DNA of 49,438 nucleotides from Bacteroidales bacterium (GTDB taxonomy: Bacteria > Bacteroidota > Bacteroidia > Bacteroidales > UBA932), in NCBI GenBank assembly GCA_017626355.1, contig JAGAIY010000009.1, forward strand, positions 1-49,438, in the 5' to 3' direction. Under the pieces are notes generated by a model. The model had not been told where the DNA came from, searched no databases, and saw nothing but the letters and a program-made list of their open reading frames with translations. Position numbers and translations under genes: made by a program. Of this stretch, positions 28,030 to 36,071 are shown piece after piece. Every line of letters starts with the position of its first letter. The stretch's first letter is position 1.

Positions 28030-30165
28030 ATGAAGAATATATATATAAAGTTTATTGCCGGAAGGCTGGATGTACGGGAGTGGCAGGTCGAGAACTGTGC
28101 CGCTCTTTTTGAGGAAGGGGCTACCATCCCTTTCATCAGCCGTTACAGGAAGGAAAGGACCGGAGGTCTTGATGAGGTGGCTGTCGCTGAGATACGCCAT
28201 TGGACAGATGTCTTTGCGGAAATGGAAAAACGCAAGCAGACCATTATCGAGACCATTTCCCAGGCCGGAGCCCTCACTGACGGGCTTCGTGAACGTATAG
28301 AACTGAGTACAGATGCCCGTGAGATAGAGGACCTCTACCTGCCTTACCGCCCTAAGCGCCGCACCCGCGCGACAATCGCCAAGGAAGCCGGTCTGGAGCC
28401 GCTTGCAGACAGGATGTTCCAGGTAGCTGTTGCAGATCCTTCAGTCGAGGCACGCAAGTACCTCTCTGACAAGGTGGAGACGGTCGATGATGCCCTTGCC
28501 GGTGCGCGTGACATAATAGCCGAGCGTCTGAGCGAGACTGCTTCCGTGCGCGAGACCCTTCGTCAGATCTTCAGAACCAGACGCATCGTCACCAAGGCGA
28601 CAAAAAAGGCAACAGGTCCCGAGGCAATGAAATACAAGAGTTACTTCGACTACAGCGAGTCGCTGGAGCGTATCGCCCCTCACCGTCTTCTTGCCATTCT
28701 CCGTGCTGAGGACGAAGGCTACCTGTCGGTGAAGATAGATGCAGATCCGGAGAAATGCGGCAAGAAGCTCTATTATGACTTCTGTCAGGAAAGACGTTAT
28801 CCTTCCGCGGCTCTTGCGGAGCATATTCATCTTGCCATAGACGACTCTTTCAAACGTCTTCTGGAGCCGTCCATATCCAATGAAGTCTTCAAGGAAGCCA
28901 AGGAAAAGGCTGATATAGAGTCGATAAGGATATTCGGGGAGAATCTCCGTCAGCTTCTGCTTGCTCCGCCTATCGGACAGAAACGCGTGCTGGCGATTGA
29001 TCCGGGCTTCAGGACAGGCTGCAAGGTCGTGTGTCTGGACGAGCAGGGAAATCTGCTTCACAATGAAGCCATATTCCCGCATCCTCCTGTCAGCGAGAAA
29101 GTGAAATCGATTCAGGCAGTGTCGGGTATGGTTCAGAAATATGGAATTGAGGTCATTGCGATAGGAAGCGGTACGGCAAGTCGTGAAACCGAAGATTTCA
29201 TCAAGCGTGTCCCTCTTCCTTCAGGTGTCCGTGTGTTTACCGTCAGTGAGGACGGAGCTTCGATTTATTCAGCCTCAGATGTGGCACGTGCAGAGTTTCC
29301 GGACTATGATGTGACCGTGCGCGGTGCCGTTTCGATAGGCCGCCGTCTGATGGATCCGCTTGCCGAGCTTGTCAAGATTGATCCGAAGTCTCTTGGAGTG
29401 GGTCAGTATCAGCATGATGTGGACCAGAATCTTCTGCATGAGACTCTTGACAATACGGTGGAAAGCTGTGTGAATACTGTCGGCGTAAACCTCAATACTG
29501 CAAGTAGTTATCTGTTGAGCTATGTTTCCGGAATCGGCCCTTCGCTTGCCGAGAACATTGTCGAATACAGGACGCAGAACGGAGCATATACATCCCGCAG
29601 GCAGCTGCTGAAAGTAAAGAGGCTCGGAGATAAGGCTTTCGAGCAGTGCGCGGGCTTCCTCCGTATACATGGCGCGGATAATCCTCTTGACAATTCAGCA
29701 GTTCATCCTGAGGCCTACCATATCGTAGACAGGATGGCCCGGGATCTGGGCGTGTCGACCCGTGAACTTGTCGGGAATGCTGATCTGTGTTCAAAGATTT
29801 CAGCTGAGGACTATGTTGACGGTGATTTCGGCCTTCCGACCATCAATGACATACTCAAGGAGCTGCGCAAGCCTGGAAGGGATCCTCGTGAAAGCGCTCA
29901 GGAATTCGAATTCGCCCACGATATCCGCACTATCGAAGACCTTAAGACAGGAATGGAACTGCCGGGCATAGTAACGAACATAACAGCCTTCGGAGCCTTT
30001 GTCAATATAGGAATAAAACAGAACGGCCTCATCCATGCTTCCCAGATGGGAGTGAAGGGAATGGCCGATCCGTCAAAGGTTCTCAAGCTCCGTCAGCAGG
30101 TAAAGGTGACTGTCGTTTCCGTCGACCTCGACCGGGGACGTATAGGACTCAGACTTATGAAATAG
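28030..30165 (+). CDS. tex: Tex family RNA-binding transcription accessory protein
   Basis: 711 residues with the full Tex architecture. An N-terminal helical/HTH-like region (IPFISRYRKERTGGLDEV) is followed by a YqgF-like RNase H fold from about residue 320 (VLAIDPGFRTGCKVVCLD), helix-hairpin-helix motifs (SYVSGIGPSLAENIVEYR, about 500-560) and a C-terminal S1 domain from about 641 (GIVTNITAFGAFVNIG). It binds nucleic acid and affects transcription or translation in other bacteria. The length is slightly shorter than the ~770 of proteobacterial Tex. It may be cotranscribed with the ClC gene (20-nt gap). Confidence 0.96.
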   Translation: MKNIYIKFIAGRLDVREWQVENCAALFEEGATIPFISRYRKERTGGLDEVAVAEIRHWTDVFAEMEKRKQTIIETISQAGALTDGLRERIELSTDAREIEDLYLPYRPKRRTRATIAKEAGLEPLADRMFQVAVADPSVEARKYLSDKVETVDDALAGARDIIAERLSETASVRETLRQIFRTRRIVTKATKKATGPEAMKYKSYFDYSESLERIAPHRLLAILRAEDEGYLSVKIDADPEKCGKKLYYDFCQERRYPSAALAEHIHLAIDDSFKRLLEPSISNEVFKEAKEKADIESIRIFGENLRQLLLAPPIGQKRVLAIDPGFRTGCKVVCLDEQGNLLHNEAIFPHPPVSEKVKSIQAVSGMVQKYGIEVIAIGSGTASRETEDFIKRVPLPSGVRVFTVSEDGASIYSASDVARAEFPDYDVTVRGAVSIGRRLMDPLAELVKIDPKSLGVGQYQHDVDQNLLHETLDNTVESCVNTVGVNLNTASSYLLSYVSGIGPSLAENIVEYRTQNGAYTSRRQLLKVKRLGDKAFEQCAGFLRIHGADNPLDNSAVHPEAYHIVDRMARDLGVSTRELVGNADLCSKISAEDYVDGDFGLPTINDILKELRKPGRDPRESAQEFEFAHDIRTIEDLKTGMELPGIVTNITAFGAFVNIGIKQNGLIHASQMGVKGMADPSKVLKLRQQVKVTVVSVDLDRGRIGLRLMK

Positions 30166-30182
30166 GACAGTCTGTGGAAGTC

Positions 30183-30647
30183 TTACTCCACTTCGAGGTA
30201 TTCTTCCACAAACTTTACAAGACTTTCAAGCTCCTCATCGTTCGCTGCACAGCTCAGCACGGTAAGGAGCTTGTATTTATCTCCCGAACGTACATCTGCG
30301 CAAAGGAAGAAGCAAGGCAGCCCCTCATCAGTGGCCAAGGTAAAGCCATATGCATCGAATCCCTTGAACCTGAACGTCATGATAGGCTCGCCATCGACAT
30401 CCATGTCCTCCTCTTCCATGATCTCCTCATAGGTTCCGCATGCCTCCGCATAAGCATCAGAACCCTCTGGCATAGCACCGTAGCTGATGTTCACGCTGCG
30501 TACATCGTTACCTGTCGCATTTATGTCGATTCCATAGGATTCAGCTCCTTCAAACTCCTCGAAAACCTCAGTCTCGACTTCCCATACTTCAGGAACCTGA
30601 ACAGTAACCCCTCCGAAATAAACCTGTTTCAATGAAATTCTTTCCAT
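30183..30647 (-). CDS. Hypothetical acidic protein
   Basis: A 154-residue, strongly acidic soluble protein (MERISLKQVYFGGVTVQVPEVWEVETE...). No signal peptide, membrane helix or known motif is recognised. Alternating strands (SYGIDINATGNDVRSVNISYG, IMTFRFKGFDAYGFTLATDEG, KYKLLTVLSCAAND) and a C-terminal acidic helix (EELESLVKFVEEYLEVE) suggest a small alpha/beta domain. It lies 33 nt after the cysteine desulfidase-family gene on the same strand, so it could be the last gene of the 37897-30681 operon. It converges with tex (17-nt gap). Confidence 0.7.
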   Translation of the reverse strand: MERISLKQVYFGGVTVQVPEVWEVETEVFEEFEGAESYGIDINATGNDVRSVNISYGAMPEGSDAYAEACGTYEEIMEEEDMDVDGEPIMTFRFKGFDAYGFTLATDEGLPCFFLCADVRSGDKYKLLTVLSCAANDEELESLVKFVEEYLEVE

Positions 30648-30680
30648 AACATTTCTCCTTCCGATTGCAATTATGCTGAT

Positions 30681-32006
30681 TTACTTGCAGACCATGATGT
30701 CCAGAATCATGTTGTCGGTGTTCTGCATTCCGACAGAGCCTATACGGCCGAGATTCCGGATTGTCTTTTCGATGTCTTTCTCGATGATTCCGTCGTGCTC
30801 TGATATGCAGAGGCCTTCACGGGCGAGGACTGCGGACTGAAGGGCGCTGGATACTCCGGAGGCCACTTTCATTGCGCAGCCTACCTTGGCTCCGTCGCAG
30901 ACCATTCCTGTGATGTTTCCGATCATGTTCTTGATGGCGGAGCAGATCTGTTCATAGTCGCCGCCACGGAGATATACGAGGCCGCAGGATGCTCCGGTAG
31001 AGGCGATTACGCAGCCGCACAGGGCAGAGAGCTTTCCGAGATAGCCCTTGATGTGGATGGCTATGAGGTGGCTCATCACAAGGGCACGGGCAAGCTGCTC
31101 ATCGGTTGTACCGTATTTGATCGAATAGGCTATTACAGGCATTGTCACAGTGATTCCCTGGTTTCCGCTGCCGGAGTTGCTCATTGCAGCCAGAGTGCAT
31201 CCGGCCATTCTGGCATCGGACGCGGCTGCAGTAAGTGACATGGCCATGCTGAGGAAATCGTCTCCGAACACTTCCTTGTTGCACTCCAGATTGATTGCAT
31301 AGCCTACCTTAAGGCCGTAGCTGCCTTTCAGTCCCTCTTTGGCAAGGGCGAGGTTCAAGGTTCTGGACTCGAGTATGAAAGCGATGTCTTCGTATGCCAC
31401 ATTGCGCGTGAACTCGTCTATCTCCTTGACTGTCAGCTTGTAGTCAAGAGTGCTTTTCTGAGGCTCCGATTCAGCCTGACATTTTTCCGAGACTGAGGAC
31501 ATGACACAGCCGTCAAAAGATGTCTCCACTATCCTGTCATGGTCGTCAGCTATTACAGCACATGAACGGTGACCGTCGTTATGTTCGATGCTGGCCTCGA
31601 CATACAGCTTCTTGTCGGTTTCAGCCAGACCGATCTCCACTCCCTTCTCTTCAACAATGGATTTCGCCCTGCTGATCGATGCGTCATCAAGGTCATTGAG
31701 AACTTCAAGACCGTAAGAAGATTTTCCGCAGACGGCTCCAAGTGCGGCTGCAATGTGCAGACCCACCATTCCCGTACCGGGGATTCCTACTCCCATTCCG
31801 TTCTTGAGGATGTTTCCGCTGACCAGAACATTGATTCTGTAGACAGGTTCATGCCTCCATGAAGAATCAAGTCCCGAAACTTTCTCTTCCATGATTTCCA
31901 TAGCCTTCGCTACAGCAAGGGCTACGGCAATAGGTTCAGTGCAGCCGAGTGCAGGCTTTACTTCCTTTCTGATAAGGCTGATGATTTCAGATTCTCGTGT
32001 TGTCAT
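30681..32006 (-). CDS. L-cysteine desulfidase / L-serine deaminase family protein (UPF0597)
   Basis: 441 residues of the UPF0597/CyuA (YhaM)-type family, which uses a [4Fe-4S] cluster to eliminate H2S from cysteine or ammonia from serine, giving pyruvate. Visible features are VKPALGCTEPIAVALA with the first cluster Cys22, NGMGVGIPGTG, SNSGSGNQGITVTMP, and the C-terminal cysteines in LSALCGCVIASTGASCG and MVCDGAKVGCAMKVA. It is cytoplasmic. The ATG overlaps the stop of the upstream amidase-like gene (ATGA), so it is translated from the same mRNA. Whether cysteine or serine is the substrate cannot be told from sequence. Confidence 0.88.
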   Translation of the reverse strand: MTTRESEIISLIRKEVKPALGCTEPIAVALAVAKAMEIMEEKVSGLDSSWRHEPVYRINVLVSGNILKNGMGVGIPGTGMVGLHIAAALGAVCGKSSYGLEVLNDLDDASISRAKSIVEEKGVEIGLAETDKKLYVEASIEHNDGHRSCAVIADDHDRIVETSFDGCVMSSVSEKCQAESEPQKSTLDYKLTVKEIDEFTRNVAYEDIAFILESRTLNLALAKEGLKGSYGLKVGYAINLECNKEVFGDDFLSMAMSLTAAASDARMAGCTLAAMSNSGSGNQGITVTMPVIAYSIKYGTTDEQLARALVMSHLIAIHIKGYLGKLSALCGCVIASTGASCGLVYLRGGDYEQICSAIKNMIGNITGMVCDGAKVGCAMKVASGVSSALQSAVLAREGLCISEHDGIIEKDIEKTIRNLGRIGSVGMQNTDNMILDIMVCK

Positions 32007-35000
32007 TTGTTGAAATATTGAAGGGTTGCTGTAATCAGTCTCTGTATATGTTCTTCTTCCTTAAGTGTTTCAAGAGGGAAACCGAAGCATACGGTCCGGT
32101 ATGACTCACCCTGATGACAGATGGCAGCAGGGACATTTGTGTCGGCATATCTCATGATTATCGCTCCTTTGCGTGAGGCCGGTACCAGACCGTCCGGAGC
32201 TTCTATGCAGTAGCATTCGTCGTTCATTTCGTTGTGGAAACTGTATTTTCCGTTGGCGAGGGTAGGGAAGACCTTGTTCGGAGCAGGACGTGCCGTGCCT
32301 CTGCTGCTTCCGAAGTTCGCACCCCACTTGTAGCCGAGAACCTTCTGGGCGAATTTCTTTGACTCGACCCTGAACAGGCTGTCTGTCTGTACCGGATAGA
32401 CCTGGTCCCAGATATCTGTCGCTATGTATGAGCCGCTGACGAGAAGGTGGCCGCCCTTGGAAGTGAAGGCCCTGAGGGCTTTCTGGAGGCTTGCAGGGAA
32501 AACGGTGTATTCTGTCTTTTTGTTTCCGGTGACGGTCGTAACCTGTTTTCCGCAGATGATGTCTGCCGCCCAGGCCTGCTGCATGTATGTGCTGTCGCTG
32601 CAGAATGTGTCGTTGCAGCATGAGTAGAACGGATAGCCGGCGCTCAGAACGGCCTTTCCATGAACATAAGGATAGTCGAAGGTGTTTCCTGCCACAAGTT
32701 CGCCTGCCATGTCTGTGTATGAACCTCCGAAACCAGGGTTGTCGTTGGACTGGAATTCGAGCTCCCTTCTGAACTGGTACATTTCACCGATATATGCTAT
32801 GTCCCTCATATGCGGCACTCCGCTGTCCTGGCTTGTCTGGAAGCCTGCATAGTCCGGAGTATCGATGAATGTAGGGCCGCTTATGCGGTCGAAGTTGTTG
32901 ACAATCAATATCTTCTTGTCAAGAGTGCTGCCGGACGGCATACCTATGCTCACTGTTTCTGACGGGAAACTGCGTCCTCCCTGATTGTAGGCGGCGATGC
33001 GGAAGCTGTAGATATGTCCCGGCTTTATATCCACTTCTGCTGAATATCCTTTTCCCGACCTGCTGCATGACGTGAGGATACGCCCGTTGTCGAACCCTCC
33101 GTCATCCACTCTGGTATAGAGGATGAAGCCTTCCGGAACCGCTGTCGGCTCTATTTCATCGACGGCGGCAGACCATGTGACCGAAGCCTTTCCGTTTCCG
33201 GCAAATGAAACTCCTATGGATTCGACCGGAAGAGGCTGCACGACATATTCACATCCGTATCTGTTGCTGAGATATTTGAGCATGCCTTTGTAGACGGCCC
33301 TGCTGACAGTGAAGCGGAACTTCGGGTCGAGTCCGTATTTCATGTCCGCAAAATTCTGATGCGAAAGGAGCTCGAGGAGCATTGCCGGGCATGATGGAGT
33401 GCGGGATTCGCGGTAAGATCTGTCCCAGATCCAGCGCCTGCTCCACTGAGGCTCGAAGTCTGTGCGTATGTCATTGACTATCTGGCTCTGTACTAGATCT
33501 GCATATTCGCGGCTTCCGCTTCTGCTTTCCCCGTTGGGAAGCTTGTCAGTACCCTCAGAGCGAAGGGTATAGATGGCAAGGGTTCCTACAATAGAGTCGT
33601 TCGGTGTGACTCCCGCATCGGAGTGGAAACCTAATGAGAGGTCGACAGGAATGCCGAGGCCTGGTTTTGTAGAAGGGTTCATTGATGAGCCTCTGCTTAT
33701 CCACTCGACCCAGTCACCTCTTGACATGAAGTCGTCGCGATAGTCGTTCTCCCCGTCGTTCTGGCTGAATATTTCAGGTGATATTCCGGCCCACTGGAGC
33801 CAGTATCTTGCACCTTCAGCCGATCTTGCCATACCCGAGACCTCGGGCTCGCACATGTTTCCGGCGCATTCTATGTTTCCCATTCCGCCGCCAAAGCGTA
33901 CCGCATCTGCCGTCACGACCTTGCCTTCCTCGAAAGCATATCCCTCCGGTGCGGCATTGCTGAGGCTGACATGACCCTCGGTACCCTCATCGAAAAGGAA
34001 GGTTCCGAGATATACCCAGGTGCTTCCGCTCATCTTCTGGTTCACAGCAAAGCTGCTCTTTCCTCCGAGGTGGCTCACGGTATATGAAGCTGCTGACGTG
34101 CTGTTCTCGAGGGACTTGTATGATACGTAGACGGCGTATTCCCCACGTTCAGGAATATCCGGTCTCCATACTATCCGGGCAGTCTCGGAGCCGGCAGCTG
34201 CGCAGGATACCTTTCTGGCTGTTCCCATGGTGAAAGGATTCTCGATACCGGAATATGCCGGTTTCTTGTCAGCGAAACCCTTTCCTGCGTCAGACCATGA
34301 ACCGCTTTCCTCGTAGTCAGCATTGCCGCGGGCTCCGCATGAAGGGTCGTTGTCAGCTATGACTTCGTTTCTCTGCACATCCCTTTCACGTGGAAGCAGG
34401 ACATAGGCTCCTGCATTTTCAAGCATAGGAACGAGGTAGGGGAGAACGAAGCTCTGGGTGAACATGTCCTCCACGGTCTGGAAAAGGCAAGGCCTCTGCC
34501 ATTCCCACTTCTCATTGGCCCTGTCGAAATACCTTCCGTGACTCTGCCAGACTGCTATATGTCTTCCGTCCAGACCTTTCGGGAAGGCTATGCCATCGAC
34601 TTCTTCAACGAGCTGCCTGACTTCCGGATTCCCGGTCCTGCCTGCCGTTTCGGATGGGGTGCCGTCAAAGCCTAATCTCGGGGTTACAAGTTTGTCGAGA
34701 GTGAGTTTCTTTGTGGTGACGTTACCTATGGAGTAACTGCTGTATTTCTCAGGGATAAGGTCGTTCAACTGCTGGATGAACCATTCGGGGTCGCCTTCAT
34801 GCCATGGACAATCGCAGAGGGACTGGGTAAAATAGAAGTCGAGAGTGTTGCCTCTCTTCATGATGGCGTTGAGGCTCAGCTTCGGTGAAGCTATCCCGTT
34901 GCGTTCCATCAGAAGAGTGTTCAGGGAGTCGCACACCGGCTTGAAATCCCTGATCATTGCGCTCTGCGCGCGGCTGCTGACGCCAAGTGTCAGGAAAGCG

Positions 35001-35035
35001 GCGAGAATGGAAATATATCTTATAGATCTTTTCAT
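32003..35035 (-). CDS. Secreted amidase-like protein with inserted golvesin/xanthan-lyase-type domain, FN3 and C-terminal domain
   Basis: 1010 residues with a signal peptide (cleaved near residue 23, SSRAQ). An N-acetylmuramoyl-L-alanine amidase (Amidase_3-like) fold seems to be split. The first half contains AVWQSHGRYF (His166) and the second half contains GFHSDAG (His471) and AMLLELLSH (Glu555), in the order of the family's zinc His, second His and catalytic Glu. Between them, about residues 240-390, lies a beta-rich domain like those at the C-terminus of golvesin or xanthan lyases (GEYAVYVSYKS, WVYLGTFLFDEG). A fibronectin type III domain follows (about 605-700), then a ~310-residue alpha/beta domain (KKILIVNNFD...; YPFYSCCND). 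The start at 35035 gives the signal peptide; the open frame runs further upstream inside the VanZ-like gene. Confidence 0.8.
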   Translation of the reverse strand: MKRSIRYISILAAFLTLGVSSRAQSAMIRDFKPVCDSLNTLLMERNGIASPKLSLNAIMKRGNTLDFYFTQSLCDCPWHEGDPEWFIQQLNDLIPEKYSSYSIGNVTTKKLTLDKLVTPRLGFDGTPSETAGRTGNPEVRQLVEEVDGIAFPKGLDGRHIAVWQSHGRYFDRANEKWEWQRPCLFQTVEDMFTQSFVLPYLVPMLENAGAYVLLPRERDVQRNEVIADNDPSCGARGNADYEESGSWSDAGKGFADKKPAYSGIENPFTMGTARKVSCAAAGSETARIVWRPDIPERGEYAVYVSYKSLENSTSAASYTVSHLGGKSSFAVNQKMSGSTWVYLGTFLFDEGTEGHVSLSNAAPEGYAFEEGKVVTADAVRFGGGMGNIECAGNMCEPEVSGMARSAEGARYWLQWAGISPEIFSQNDGENDYRDDFMSRGDWVEWISRGSSMNPSTKPGLGIPVDLSLGFHSDAGVTPNDSIVGTLAIYTLRSEGTDKLPNGESRSGSREYADLVQSQIVNDIRTDFEPQWSRRWIWDRSYRESRTPSCPAMLLELLSHQNFADMKYGLDPKFRFTVSRAVYKGMLKYLSNRYGCEYVVQPLPVESIGVSFAGNGKASVTWSAAVDEIEPTAVPEGFILYTRVDDGGFDNGRILTSCSRSGKGYSAEVDIKPGHIYSFRIAAYNQGGRSFPSETVSIGMPSGSTLDKKILIVNNFDRISGPTFIDTPDYAGFQTSQDSGVPHMRDIAYIGEMYQFRRELEFQSNDNPGFGGSYTDMAGELVAGNTFDYPYVHGKAVLSAGYPFYSCCNDTFCSDSTYMQQAWAADIICGKQVTTVTGNKKTEYTVFPASLQKALRAFTSKGGHLLVSGSYIATDIWDQVYPVQTDSLFRVESKKFAQKVLGYKWGANFGSSRGTARPAPNKVFPTLANGKYSFHNEMNDECYCIEAPDGLVPASRKGAIIMRYADTNVPAAICHQGESYRTVCFGFPLETLKEEEHIQRLITATLQYFNK

Positions 35036-35427
35036 GCGGTTCGTTTTCTTAGTAGAATGTGGGTGAAGACTATCAGGGCGCCTGTTGAAAGTCCTTTCAT
35101 GTCTGCAAAGGTGTCGTTTATGTCTGAACTTCGGTACTGGGTCAGCGCCTGCAGATATTCTGTCCCGAAAGCGGCACCGATTCCCAGAGCTATGGCGGCG
35201 ACAAGAATCAGCATATCCTTCCATCTGCTTCTTGACCTGTCGAAGAACATCAGGTACATCAGTATGGGAAAAGGAAGGAACATGGTGAAGTGGGCCACCT
35301 TGTCTGCAGGAAGGCCGAATATCAGGAATTCTGTCTGGGGAAGATTGTCGGGCTTCGTCAGACAGAGGTAAAGAATGGCGCCGATATATATGCAGAACGC
35401 CGTTATGTATAGGATCCTGCGCTTCAT
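35032..35427 (-). CDS. VanZ-like membrane protein
   Basis: 131 residues with four membrane helices. The family marks are a DKVAHFTMFLPFP segment (residues 45-57), EYLQALTQYRSSDINDTFADMKG and a last hydrophobic helix. VanZ-like proteins are small membrane proteins; VanZ itself gives low-level teicoplanin resistance, but most members have no known function and no resistance should be inferred. Both ends overlap neighbours: the start overlaps the CBM9-like gene stop (TGATG) and the stop overlaps the amidase-like start (ATGA). Confidence 0.88.
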   Translation of the reverse strand: MKRRILYITAFCIYIGAILYLCLTKPDNLPQTEFLIFGLPADKVAHFTMFLPFPILMYLMFFDRSRSRWKDMLILVAAIALGIGAAFGTEYLQALTQYRSSDINDTFADMKGLSTGALIVFTHILLRKRTA

Positions 35428-36071
35428 CAGAATGTCAGTTCACCGAAAAAGTCAGGCCTGTGGAAGTCTGGGGAAGGAATCTCTATCCTGTTCCAGCTTA
35501 GAAAATGAGGATGGACCGTAAGGTCTGCGCATTTGTAGAAATTTGCCCTTATTCCGGCAGGAAGAGCCTCGCCGTCCAGGCCTATCAGGTCGAAAGGTAT
35601 GCAGAGAGCCGTGCTCCAGCAGCGTATTTCCCCGTTTTCGTCGTAAGGTCTCCTCTCGATGGAACTGTGACGGATTATCCTTGCAAGCTGGTCTGATGAG
35701 AACATGTCCGCATCTTCGCGTGAACGTCTCTTGGATGCAAGAAGGGTTCCGATGCAGTTGAGCTCGAAGTTGTAGTAGGTGCCGTCTGAAGGATGGGATA
35801 CGAAGAACTCGCAGCAGCTGTCCTCCCATACTGGACCGTTGTCCTCGAGAGCTGCTGCCCTGAGGTCAAGTCCTCTTACATTATACATGATGACCAGATG
35901 GGTACTGCTGCGTGCTACCCTGAGCGCTGCTGTCGGCTTGTATGGGTATTCCTGCCAGTTCACTTCACTTATGAAGTCCTTTGCAGCCTTCAGCTCCATG
36001 ACCTTGTCCATTTCATCGAACGGAAGGGCTTCCAGCCCTGATATATAAGGAATGTTTATGCTTTTCATCAT
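35427..36071 (-). CDS. Carbohydrate-binding family 9-like protein
   Basis: 214 residues. The central part (about 40-200) resembles CBM9-like/DUF1083 domains: ALRVARSSTHLVIMYNVRG, GPVWEDSCCEFFVS and YYNFELNCIG are typical segments in which the Trp and acidic residues line the sugar site. There is no signal peptide, lipobox or catalytic domain, so the protein seems cytoplasmic or exported in another way. Such stand-alone domains are common in Bacteroidota with unknown ligand. The ATG overlaps the stop of the ABC exporter gene, indicating tight coupling. Confidence 0.8.
   Translation of the reverse strand: MMKSINIPYISGLEALPFDEMDKVMELKAAKDFISEVNWQEYPYKPTAALRVARSSTHLVIMYNVRGLDLRAAALEDNGPVWEDSCCEFFVSHPSDGTYYNFELNCIGTLLASKRRSREDADMFSSDQLARIIRHSSIERRPYDENGEIRCWSTALCIPFDLIGLDGEALPAGIRANFYKCADLTVHPHFLSWNRIEIPSPDFHRPDFFGELTF

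Noticed and set aside
35032-35427. VanZ-like gene as a glycopeptide resistance determinant
   Set aside because: VanZ-like membrane proteins are widespread without resistance; no vanHAX-type genes are present.
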